Assembly: GCA_945871415.1 (NCBI GenBank)
Contig: CAMBWG010000139.1
Coordinates: 1 to 6,231 of the forward strand
Reading direction: 5' to 3'
Source of the DNA: an uncultured Desulfovibrio sp.
GTDB lineage: Bacteria > Desulfobacterota > Desulfovibrionia > Desulfovibrionales > Desulfovibrionaceae
DNA length: 6,231 nt
Shown: positions 1 through 6,231 of the stretch, in pieces
Layout: every line of letters begins with the position of its first letter
Position numbering within the stretch: the stretch's first letter is position 1
Program-made: the position numbers and the translations under genes
Notes under the pieces: model-generated
What the model saw: only the letters and a program-made list of their open reading frames with translations
Told to the model about the DNA's origin: nothing
The model's database searches: none

Positions 1-1473
1 CAGACGCTGGAACAGACGCTGCCGCAGCCGGGAGAAGAACTGCCTCCGGCGCTGGAGGAACATCTGCCCGAGGGGCCCGATCCCCGGGCGCTGTTTGTCA
101 GCCGCCATCCGCATGAGGTGCTGGCCTGGCTGCGCTGGCAGGGGCGGCGTTTGCCTGCGGTGTTCCTGCCCGAGGCGGTGCAGTGGGCGACATCGGGACG
201 CCATGACGACATCTGGCCTGTGCTGGGGCGGACAGGGGCGCAGCTCTGCCGGGACAATCCCGCATGGCAGCGCCTGCTTGCCAATTGTGAAACCGTAGCT
301 GCGAAGCGGGCCGCCGAGGAGAATGCCCCGGCATGGGAAGACGCGTCGCCGGGCGTGCGCCGTCTGCTGCTGCGGCGTCTGCGCGCACAGGATCCGCGGG
401 CGGGGCGGGAGCTGGCCGCGCCGCTGCTGCTGGAGCAGTTCGCGAAACACAGGGAGCTGCTGTACGATCTGCGTATCGGCCTGTCGGCGGAGGATCTCCC
501 CCTGCTGGAAGAATGCTGCCGGAAAAAAAGCGATAAATACGTGCGCTATGCGGTAAGGGTCCTGCTGAGTCTGCTGCCGGAAAGCCGGTTTGCCCGGGAA
601 ATGGCCGGGGGGGATGTTTTTGCCTGGAAAAACAGGAAACTCGTACTGACGCCGGGAGAGGCGGAACAGGAATGGACGAAGGGGCTGTCGGAGGATGTCT
701 GTCTGACGGTCTGTCCCCTTGACGTATGGCTTGCCCGGAGCGGCAAGAATTGCAGGGAGCTGCTGGCGTTTCTTCTGGGCAAGCCCCAGCTGGAGCCTCT
801 GACCATGCGCATTTTTCTGGAGGACAGAAAGGATTGGCTGCGCGTCGGACTGGAAACGGCGCTGGAGGCGGCGTCGGGCACGGCCGTCCCGTCCGGCCTG
901 AGTTCTTTAGGGACGCTTGCGGCCGCCATGCTGCCGCGGGAAGAGATCGAAGACTGGCTGTCACGCCTGCTGCGGGAGGTGGCGTCCGGTCGGGACGCCT
1001 CCGCTGCGGCCGCCCTCAACCCCAGGGTCTGCGATGCGCTGGCCGCGCCGATGCTGCTCCATGCGCGTTTTCCGCTGTCGCGGGAACGCTGGAGCGAGTA
1101 TGTCGCCGCCATCGGCAGGCGGGCACAATCTCTCTTCAAGACGGCCGCCGACGGGAAGAATACGGTTTTCAACATCTACTGGCAGAGAGGCTTTACGGCC
1201 CTGTGGAGCGACGCCTTCAGCGACTTCGCTCCCGAGACCTTCGACGACTGGACGTATGGAGAATTTTCGGGCGCGTACGACACGACGTCGCTTTTGTATC
1301 ATTGTGCCTGGAAAATGCCTCTGGATGCGCTGGAACAACTTGCACAGGCGCTTCTGCTGCCGGACGCTTCCCTGTTCGAGAAGGAGCGGCAGGAACTTGA
1401 AGACATACGGGCCTTTCGCGCGCAGCTCGAACAGAAAGCGGAAACAACGGCCCTTTCCCCGGAAAAAGCATAA
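1..1473 (+). CDS. DUF5691 family protein, 5'-partial (N-terminus outside window)
   Basis: The frame is open from base 1 to the TAA at 1471-1473, giving 490 visible residues. The gene starts left of the window, and the GTG at 118 is not a real start because coding sequence of the same character runs through it. Family-like landmarks (visible numbering): a WL..G.RLP segment near 42-52, an NPxW motif at 86-89, an LRAxDPxxGRELA block at 127-139, and an LSxxDxPLLEE...VRxxAxxLLxxLPES block at 161-195. These match my recollection of DUF5691 proteins. The chain is almost all alpha-helical with HEAT-like spacing, no signal peptide or membrane segment is visible, and it ends in a charged helix (about 455-480). 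It is probably a cytosolic scaffold or adaptor with no known reaction. It lies 15 nt upstream of the MoxR gene, and DUF5691 genes often accompany MoxR/DUF5682/VWA clusters, which supports the call. Probably only a few tens of N-terminal residues are missing. Confidence 0.82.
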   Translation, partial: QTLEQTLPQPGEELPPALEEHLPEGPDPRALFVSRHPHEVLAWLRWQGRRLPAVFLPEAVQWATSGRHDDIWPVLGRTGAQLCRDNPAWQRLLANCETVAAKRAAEENAPAWEDASPGVRRLLLRRLRAQDPRAGRELAAPLLLEQFAKHRELLYDLRIGLSAEDLPLLEECCRKKSDKYVRYAVRVLLSLLPESRFAREMAGGDVFAWKNRKLVLTPGEAEQEWTKGLSEDVCLTVCPLDVWLARSGKNCRELLAFLLGKPQLEPLTMRIFLEDRKDWLRVGLETALEAASGTAVPSGLSSLGTLAAAMLPREEIEDWLSRLLREVASGRDASAAAALNPRVCDALAAPMLLHARFPLSRERWSEYVAAIGRRAQSLFKTAADGKNTVFNIYWQRGFTALWSDAFSDFAPETFDDWTYGEFSGAYDTTSLLYHCAWKMPLDALEQLAQALLLPDASLFEKERQELEDIRAFRAQLEQKAETTALSPEKA

Positions 1474-1475
1474 GG

Positions 1476-1481
1476 AAGGAG
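1476..1481 (+). promoter_or_regulatory. Shine-Dalgarno AAGGAG for the MoxR gene
   Basis: AAGGAG begins just after the TAA stop of the DUF5691 gene and sits 7 nt before the ATG at 1489. It supports that start and implies re-initiation or coupled translation within one messenger, since no room is left for a promoter or terminator in the 15-nt gap. Confidence 0.8.
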
Positions 1482-1488
1482 AAACATC

Positions 1489-2586
1489 ATGGAGAAACAA
1501 ACGCCCGCAAGCGAGTTTCTGCGTCAGCATGCCGAGCAGCTCTACGCCGGGGAACTGGAGGCTCTCAAGCGGCAGGATACGTATCCGCGTCCCGAACACT
1601 GGGAGTTGTCCCCCCGGGCGGTGTGCACCTATCTGCTGGGCGGCACGCTGGAGGACGGCTTCGAGATCAGCCCCAAATATATCGGCTCGCGCCGCCTGAT
1701 TGAAGTGGCCGTGGCGACGCTGGCCACGGATCGCGCGCTGTTGCTGTACGGCGTGCCCGGCACGGCCAAATCCTGGGTCTCGGAGCATCTTGCGGCGGCC
1801 ATCAGCGGGGATTCCACGCGCATTGTGCAGGGTACCGCCGGAACGGGCGAGGAGCAGCTGCGCTATGGCTGGAACTATGCGGAACTGCTGGCGCACGGCC
1901 CCTCGTTTGACGCGCTGGTGCCCAGCCCCGTCATGCGCGCCATGCAGGAAGGGCGCATTGCGCGCGTGGAAGAACTGACGCGCATTCCCGCTGACGTGCA
2001 GGATACGCTGATTTCCATTCTGTCCGAAAAAACGCTTCCCGTTCCCGAGCTGGGAACGGAAGTGCAGGCGCTGCGCGGTTTCAATATCATCGCCACGGCC
2101 AACAACCGCGACAAGGGCGTGAACGAACTGTCGTCCGCGCTGAAACGCCGTTTCAATACTGTGGTGCTGCCGGTTCCGGCGACGGAGGAAGAGGAAACGG
2201 CCATTGTGAGCAAGCGCGTGGCGGAAATGGGGCGCAATCTGGCCCTGCCCGCCGAGCCTCCGGCGCTGGAGGAAGTGCGGCGCGTGGTGCGTATTTTCCG
2301 GGAGCTGCGCGAAGGCTGCACCGAGGACGGCAAGCAGCGCCTCAAGACGCCTTCCGGCTCTTTGAGCCCGGCGGAAGCCGTGTCCGTACTGACCAACGGC
2401 ATGGCGCTGGCGGCGCATTTCGGCAACGGGAGCGTGCGGGCCGGGGACGTGGCGTCGAGTCTGATCGGGGCCGTCATCAAAGATCCCGTGCAGGATGCCA
2501 TCGTCTGGGAAGAGTATCTTGAACGGGTCGTGAATCAGCATTACAACTGGAATGATCTTTACCGGGCCTGCCGGGATACGGAGTAG
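1489..2586 (+). CDS. MoxR family AAA+ ATPase (YehL-like)
   Basis: A 365-residue cytosolic ATPase. The P-loop is GVPGTAKS at residues 88-95, with Ala before the Lys as in many MoxR proteins. The Walker B segment IARVEELTR (157-165) has Glu161-Glu162 where most AAA+ proteins have Asp-Glu. Sensor 1 is in IATAN (Asn205), and the arginine-finger region SSALKRRF (215-222) includes Arg220 and Arg221. A sensor-2-type LSPAEAV segment follows at 292-298 in the C-terminal helical lid. A short helical N-terminal extension (about 1-60) precedes the core. MoxR ATPases form hexameric rings and usually work with a VWA partner, which is present here two genes downstream. From memory the protein resembles E. 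coli YehL and its actinobacterial relatives found beside DUF5682 genes. The ATG start is fixed by a good ribosome binding site. The substrate is unknown, most plausibly the neighbouring DUF5682 or DUF5691 protein (inference). Confidence 0.93.
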   Translation: MEKQTPASEFLRQHAEQLYAGELEALKRQDTYPRPEHWELSPRAVCTYLLGGTLEDGFEISPKYIGSRRLIEVAVATLATDRALLLYGVPGTAKSWVSEHLAAAISGDSTRIVQGTAGTGEEQLRYGWNYAELLAHGPSFDALVPSPVMRAMQEGRIARVEELTRIPADVQDTLISILSEKTLPVPELGTEVQALRGFNIIATANNRDKGVNELSSALKRRFNTVVLPVPATEEEETAIVSKRVAEMGRNLALPAEPPALEEVRRVVRIFRELREGCTEDGKQRLKTPSGSLSPAEAVSVLTNGMALAAHFGNGSVRAGDVASSLIGAVIKDPVQDAIVWEEYLERVVNQHYNWNDLYRACRDTE

Positions 2587-2591
2587 CGGGC

Positions 2592-4970
2592 ATGGCTGCC
2601 GAAGTACGGATTTTCGGCATACGGCATCACGGCCCCGGCAGCGCCCGGAGCCTGTGCCGGGCGCTGCACGCGTGGGAACCGGACTGTCTGCTGCTGGAGG
2701 GGCCGCCCGAGGCGGAAGAGCTCTTCAGCTTTACCCGGGAAGGCATGGAACCGCCGGTAGCCCTGCTGATCTATGCGCAGGCCGATCCCCGTCGGGCGGT
2801 GTTTTATCCCTATGCGGTCTTTTCTCCTGAATGGCAGGCCGCCTTGTACGCCGTACGGAAGGGGATTCCGCTGCGCTGCATGGATTTGCCGCTGGCGCAG
2901 TATTTTGCTCTGGAAAAGGCGTGGGAGGAGGAAGATCGCCTTGCGGCGGAACAGGCCGCGGCTGACGAGCCCCGACCGGAACTCCCTGACGACGAGGACG
3001 CGGAAGTAGCCGGGGAAGCGGAAGCCGCGGCAGTTGCGCGGGATGCGGCAGACAACGCGGCTGAGGAGTTGCTGCGTCTCGATCCGTTCCGCAGGCTCGG
3101 GCAGCTTGCCGGGTACGAGGACGGGGAAGCCTGGTGGTCCGCCCTTGTGGAGGAACGTCTGGACGACACGGAGCTGTTCGAGGCCGTGGCGCTTATGATG
3201 CGCGAACTGCGCGAGCAGAGTCCGGAGCCGGAAGGACGGCGGGCGCGGCGCGAAGCCCTGCGGGAAGCCGCCATGCGGACCTGTCTGCGGCGGGCGCGGA
3301 AAGAGGGCTATCAGAAAATTGCCGTTGTCTGCGGGGCATGGCATGTGCCCGCGCTGGAACATCTGCCTCCGGCCAGGGAAGACGCGGCCCTGCTGAAGGG
3401 TTTGCCCAGGGAAAAGGTCGAAGCTACCTGGTCGCTCTGGAGTTATGCCAACCTTGCCGTGGAAGACGGTTACGCGGCGGGCGTTCCCTCTCCGGCATGG
3501 TATGAATTTCTCTGGCATCATGGCTCGGAGCCGGATCGCACGGCGCGCTGGCTGCATCGGGCCGCCCAGCTCCTGCGCGAAGAAGGGCTGGACTGTTCCC
3601 CCGCGCATCTGATTGAGAGCGTGCGTCTGGCGGAAGGGCTCGCCGGATTGCGGGGAAGATCGCTTCCCGGTCTGGAAGAGCTGCACGAAGCCCTGTGCGC
3701 CACAATCTGCATGGGCGACGATGCGCGTCTGCGCCTTATACGGCGCAGGCTCTTTGTGGGCGAGGCCATCGGCGCTCTGCCGCCGGAAGCGCCCGCCGCG
3801 CCGCTGCAACGGGATATTTTCCGGGAGGTCAAGCGGCTGCGCATCGCCTTTTCCGCCGAGGAAAAGACGTTGAGGCTCGATTTGCGCAAGCCGCTGGATG
3901 CGGAGCGCAGCATCTTCCTCCATCGGCTGGATATGCTGGAAATCGGTTTCGGCGTCATTGATACCGCGGGCGCGCGGGGGACGGGTTCGTTCAAGGAGGC
4001 CTGGCGCATAAGCTGGACGCCTGAAGCGGCGCTTGCCGTCGTGCAGGCCAGCCGCCGGGGCAAGGATGTGCCGCAGGCGCTGGCATCGCTGCTTGCCGAA
4101 CGTGCCGCCGGGGCTGAACCGGCGGAGCTTGCCCGCCTTTTTGAAAAAACGCTGCTCGTCAATCTGCCGGCTCTGCTGCCGCCGCTGCTGAAGGCGCTGG
4201 AAGATCGGGCCGCGCAAAGCCGCGATTGTCTGCAGCTGCTGGCGGCCGTGCCGCCGCTTGTGGACGTGCTGCGCTACGGCGGCGTGCGGCAGTTCGACAG
4301 GGGAATTGTCGAAAGCGTGCTTGCCGGTCTGCTGCCGCGTGCGCTGCTGGCCCTGCCGTGGGCCTGCATGAGTATTCAGACCGATCTCGCCCGCACGCTG
4401 GGGAAGGCCGTCAACGAAGTGCATACGGCCTTGCGGCTGCTCGACAAGAGCGCCTACTTTGCCTCATGGCTTGAGACGCTGCTGCGGCTTGTCGGACTGC
4501 AGGCCGTGCACCCGCTGCTCCGGGGGCAGGCCGTGCGTCTGCTTGTGGATGCCCGGCATATGACGGCGGATACCGTGGAACGGGAGCTGTCGCTTGCTCT
4601 GTCTCAGGGAGAAGAAGCGGAGCATGCCGCGGACTGGCTGACGGGTTTTCTTGAAGGCAATACGCTTATCCTGCTGCATGACAGTGTGCTCTGGCATGTG
4701 GTGGACTCCTGGTTGTGCGACCTTTCGGAGGACGCCTTTCTGTATGTTCTGCCCCTGTTGCGGCGAATCTTTGCCGATGCCTCGCAGGCGGAGCGTCGCT
4801 CCCTTGGCGAACGGGCGGCGCAGGAAGCGCGGACAATGCCCGAGCCGGAAGCAGACGCGCCGGTCTCCGGGGAAGAAGCCGCATCTCCGGTACGGGCCGG
4901 GGCCCCGGGGCCCGGGCTCATTTCTCCCTTATTCCGCTGCATACTGGGCTTGCAGGAGGTGGCGCAATGA
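2592..4970 (+). CDS. DUF5682 family protein (YehM-like), putative TraB/TIKI-type hydrolase domain plus helical C-terminal region
   Basis: A 792-residue protein, probably cytosolic (no signal peptide or membrane helix). The N-terminal domain (about 5-260) begins with GIRHHGPGSAR (9-19), followed by LLLEGPPE (33-40), a PLRCMDLP strand (93-100), and VCGAWHVPAL (246-255). The middle (about 300-460) is mixed, with the segment LDMLEIGFGVID at 446-457. The C-terminal half (about 480-745) is helical-repeat-like and carries blocks I recall from DUF5682 proteins: GFLEGN (685-690), LLHD (694-697), LPLLRR (720-725) and ERRSLGER (734-741). Two low-complexity stretches stand out: an Ala/Glu/Asp-rich insertion at about 111-160, and a Pro/Ala/Gly tail at 748-775 before a last short hydrophobic segment. 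The ATG lies 5 nt after the MoxR stop, with GGAG at 2580-2583 inside the end of the MoxR gene, so translation is probably coupled. No reaction is established for the family; the paired GxxH motifs suggest a metal-dependent hydrolase (inference). E. coli YehM appears to be the counterpart. Confidence 0.9.
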   Translation: MAAEVRIFGIRHHGPGSARSLCRALHAWEPDCLLLEGPPEAEELFSFTREGMEPPVALLIYAQADPRRAVFYPYAVFSPEWQAALYAVRKGIPLRCMDLPLAQYFALEKAWEEEDRLAAEQAAADEPRPELPDDEDAEVAGEAEAAAVARDAADNAAEELLRLDPFRRLGQLAGYEDGEAWWSALVEERLDDTELFEAVALMMRELREQSPEPEGRRARREALREAAMRTCLRRARKEGYQKIAVVCGAWHVPALEHLPPAREDAALLKGLPREKVEATWSLWSYANLAVEDGYAAGVPSPAWYEFLWHHGSEPDRTARWLHRAAQLLREEGLDCSPAHLIESVRLAEGLAGLRGRSLPGLEELHEALCATICMGDDARLRLIRRRLFVGEAIGALPPEAPAAPLQRDIFREVKRLRIAFSAEEKTLRLDLRKPLDAERSIFLHRLDMLEIGFGVIDTAGARGTGSFKEAWRISWTPEAALAVVQASRRGKDVPQALASLLAERAAGAEPAELARLFEKTLLVNLPALLPPLLKALEDRAAQSRDCLQLLAAVPPLVDVLRYGGVRQFDRGIVESVLAGLLPRALLALPWACMSIQTDLARTLGKAVNEVHTALRLLDKSAYFASWLETLLRLVGLQAVHPLLRGQAVRLLVDARHMTADTVERELSLALSQGEEAEHAADWLTGFLEGNTLILLHDSVLWHVVDSWLCDLSEDAFLYVLPLLRRIFADASQAERRSLGERAAQEARTMPEPEADAPVSGEEAASPVRAGAPGPGLISPLFRCILGLQEVAQ
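2922..3071 (+). other. Acidic Ala/Glu/Asp-rich low-complexity insertion within the DUF5682 N-terminal domain
   Basis: These bases encode residues 111-160 of the DUF5682 protein, a run dominated by Ala, Glu and Asp with a few Arg and Pro. It separates the strand ending in MDLP from the helical region that leads to the second GxxH motif. It is likely a flexible or coiled surface segment rather than part of the fold core. The reading frame is maintained and codon use is like the rest of the gene. Confidence 0.6.
4900..4913. repeat. Perfect 14-bp G/C palindrome near the end of the DUF5682 gene
   Basis: GGGCCCCGGGGCCC is fully self-complementary and sits in a wider G/C-only stretch (4893-4917). 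It lies inside the coding sequence for the Gly/Pro/Ala tail of the DUF5682 protein, about 40 nt before the ribosome binding site of the VWA gene. It could pair with itself or neighbouring G/C tracts in the messenger, but it may simply be a by-product of GC-rich Gly/Pro/Ala codons. Confidence 0.5.
4954..4960 (+). promoter_or_regulatory. Shine-Dalgarno AGGAGGT deciding the VWA start
   Basis: A near-perfect anti-16S match lies 6 nt before the ATG at 4967, inside the last codons of the DUF5682 gene. It fixes the VWA start at 4967. The same frame is open further left to about 4715, but that stretch merely overlaps the DUF5682 gene out of frame. It is the strongest ribosome binding site in the window. 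Confidence 0.88.
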
Positions 4971-6118
4971 CGACGGCACAGGAACGCGTGCGGCGCTGGC
5001 GGCTGGTTCTCGGCGACGCGTGCCAATGCCCGCTTTCGGCGGAAGATAAAAAGCGCGATGCGGCGCTCGCCTTTCTTTACGGCGGCGGAGAGAAGGAGCG
5101 GCACGGCGGCTATGGGGATTCCGTGCCTTCCGTGAGCCGCTGGCTCGGGGATATCCGCGCCTATTTCCCGGAATCCACGGTGCAGCTGCTGCAACAGGAT
5201 GCGCTGGAGCGGCGCAATCTCAAGGCTCTGCTGCTCAATCCCGAGATGCTGGCGTCCGTCAAGCCGGACGTGCGGCTGGTGACGGAGCTCATGTCCCTGA
5301 GCGGCGTCATACCCGAGGAAACGAAGGCCACCGCCCGGCAGGTGGTGCGCAGCGTCGTGGACGAGCTGATGCAGCGGCTGGAAGAACCTCTGCGTTCCGC
5401 CGTTTCCGGCGCGCTGGATCGCGCCACGCGCAACAATCGTCCCCGGCATGCGGAAATAGACTGGAACGCCACCATCCGCGCCAATCTGCAGCACTGGCAG
5501 GAAGAGTATCACGCCATTATCCCGCACAGGCTCATCGGTTACGGCCGCAAGGCCCGCCGTGTGCAGCGGGAAGTCGTGTTGTGCGTCGATCAGAGCGGTT
5601 CCATGGCTGAATCCATCGTCTATTCCGGTATTTACGGCGCTGTCATGGCGTCCCTGCCGGCCGTGGCGACGCGGATTGTCTTCTTTGATACCGCCGTGGT
5701 GGACATGACGGATTCCTGTACCGATCCCGTGGATATCCTCTTTGGCGTGCAGCTCGGCGGCGGGACGGACATCAACCGCGCCGTCTCTTATTGCCGTCAG
5801 TGTATCCGCGAACCGCGCAACACCATCTTCGTGCTGATTTCCGACCTGTACGAAGGCGGCGTGGAAAGAGAGCTTCTGCAACAGGCTGCGGAAATGAAGG
5901 AATCCGGCGTCACCATGATCACTCTGCTGGCCCTGAGCGACAGTGGCGCGCCCGCCTACGACAGAAACCTCGGCGCAAAGCTCGCCGCCCTCGGCATTCC
6001 CTCCTTTGCCTGCACGCCGGATCAGTTCCCCGGACTCATGGCCACCGCCATACGCCGGGAAGATATCGGCCTCTGGGCCGCCAAACAGGAGATCGCCGTC
6101 ATCCCCGCTGAATCGTAG
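4967..6118 (+). CDS. VWA domain-containing protein, CoxE/YehP-like
   Basis: A 383-residue protein with no signal peptide or membrane segment. The N-terminal half (1-195) is helical, with an LYGGG motif (37-41) followed by a segment on the pattern SVSRWLGDIRxYFP (55-68). The C-terminal VWA domain (about 200-375) has a complete metal-ion-dependent adhesion site: DQSGS (Asp208, Ser210, Ser212), Thr267 in GGGTD, and Asp293 in ISDL. It should therefore bind a divalent metal and a ligand carboxylate. VWA proteins of this type act as partners of MoxR ATPases, recruiting or clamping the substrate. The upstream MoxR gene in the same operon is the obvious partner. The start is the ATG of the ATGA overlap with the DUF5682 stop, behind AGGAGGT, so translation is coupled. 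Length and architecture agree with E. coli YehP as I recall it. The gene is complete, ending in TAG. Confidence 0.93.
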   Translation: MTTAQERVRRWRLVLGDACQCPLSAEDKKRDAALAFLYGGGEKERHGGYGDSVPSVSRWLGDIRAYFPESTVQLLQQDALERRNLKALLLNPEMLASVKPDVRLVTELMSLSGVIPEETKATARQVVRSVVDELMQRLEEPLRSAVSGALDRATRNNRPRHAEIDWNATIRANLQHWQEEYHAIIPHRLIGYGRKARRVQREVVLCVDQSGSMAESIVYSGIYGAVMASLPAVATRIVFFDTAVVDMTDSCTDPVDILFGVQLGGGTDINRAVSYCRQCIREPRNTIFVLISDLYEGGVERELLQQAAEMKESGVTMITLLALSDSGAPAYDRNLGAKLAALGIPSFACTPDQFPGLMATAIRREDIGLWAAKQEIAVIPAES

Positions 6119-6143
6119 CCGGGGAAGGCTGGCGTTTGGGATT

Positions 6144-6164
6144 GAGGGGGAAGGGGAACCCCTC
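6144..6164 (+). terminator. Weak hairpin after the last gene, possible terminator remnant
   Basis: GAGGGG at 6144-6149 can pair with CCCCTC at 6159-6164 around a 9-nt loop, 26 nt after the VWA stop codon. No U-tract follows, so it is not a convincing intrinsic terminator as it stands. The true downstream sequence may be missing because the read ends in poly-G soon after. Confidence 0.25.
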
Positions 6165-6180
6165 CGCATTCGTAAGTTGT

Positions 6181-6231
<51 letters not shown>

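Noticed and set aside
118..120. GTG as the start of the DUF5691 gene
   Set aside because: The same frame is open back to base 1 with plausible coding sequence, and no ribosome binding site precedes the GTG. The gene is cut by the window edge.
98..964. 288-residue minus-strand open frame near the left edge
   Set aside because: Pro/Ala/Arg-rich shadow opposite the DUF5691 gene, without motifs.
961..2541. 526-residue open frame on the minus strand across the MoxR gene
   Set aside because: It is antisense to a gene with unmistakable AAA+ motifs. Its composition is rich in His, Arg, Gln and Gly without domain motifs, as expected for a GC-bias shadow.
2559..4424. 621-residue open frame on the minus strand across the DUF5682 gene
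   Set aside because: Same shadow pattern: Arg/Gln/Pro/His-rich, no recognisable motifs, no ribosome binding site context considered, and fully opposite a conserved gene.
4715..4966. Longer N-terminus for the VWA gene
   Set aside because: The frame is open, but it would overlap the DUF5682 gene by about 250 nt. The ATG at 4967 has a near-perfect Shine-Dalgarno and gives the usual family length.
6144..6164. Confident intrinsic terminator call
   Set aside because: The stem is only 6 bp and no T-tract follows. It is kept only as a low-confidence feature.
4604..6169. 521-residue open frame on the minus strand across the VWA gene
   Set aside because: It is antisense to a complete VWA gene with an intact MIDAS. 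The apparent protein has shadow composition and spans the end of two real genes.

Overview
The window holds one compact, co-directional (+ strand) gene cassette of four protein-coding genes. All four run left to right with almost no intergenic sequence. In order they are: a DUF5691-family helical-repeat protein (cut by the left edge), a MoxR-type AAA+ ATPase, a large DUF5682-family protein, and a von Willebrand factor A (VWA, CoxE-like) protein. The junctions are 15 nt, 5 nt and a 4-nt ATGA overlap, each with a recognisable Shine-Dalgarno sequence. The set therefore reads as a single transcription unit whose promoter lies left of the window.

Layout: bases 1-1473, DUF5691 protein (5'-partial). 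Bases 1489-2586, MoxR ATPase. Bases 2592-4970, DUF5682 protein. Bases 4967-6118, VWA protein. Bases 6119-6182, short non-coding 3' flank with one weak hairpin. Bases 6183-6231, an unbroken G homopolymer that looks like a sequencing or assembly artefact at a contig end. No tRNA, rRNA, CRISPR array, insertion sequence or integrase was seen.

How the genes probably work together: MoxR ATPases commonly act as chaperone-like machines with a VWA partner that uses a metal site (MIDAS) to hold a substrate; RavA-ViaA is the best known pair. Here the pair brackets a DUF5682 protein and is preceded by a DUF5691 protein. The same three-gene core appears, from memory, as the uncharacterised E. coli yehL-yehM-yehP cluster, and DUF5691 plus a SWIM zinc-finger protein often accompany it in other bacteria. 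The most interesting reading here is that the DUF5682 N-terminus carries two GxxH motifs, a Glu and an Asp arranged as in the TraB/TIKI/EreA-ChaN hydrolase superfamily. That would make it the candidate enzymatic component of an ATPase-controlled system. The biological role (stress response, conflict/defence or metal-centre maturation) cannot be decided from the sequence.

Organism: the DNA is clearly GC-rich with strong third-position G/C bias and AGGAGG-type ribosome binding sites, which suggests a GC-rich bacterium, probably Gram-negative. A Desulfovibrionaceae-like gut bacterium would fit, but this is a low-confidence impression. The terminal poly-G suggests a draft or metagenome-assembled contig. 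Very long open frames on the minus strand are GC-bias shadows of these genes and are not annotated.
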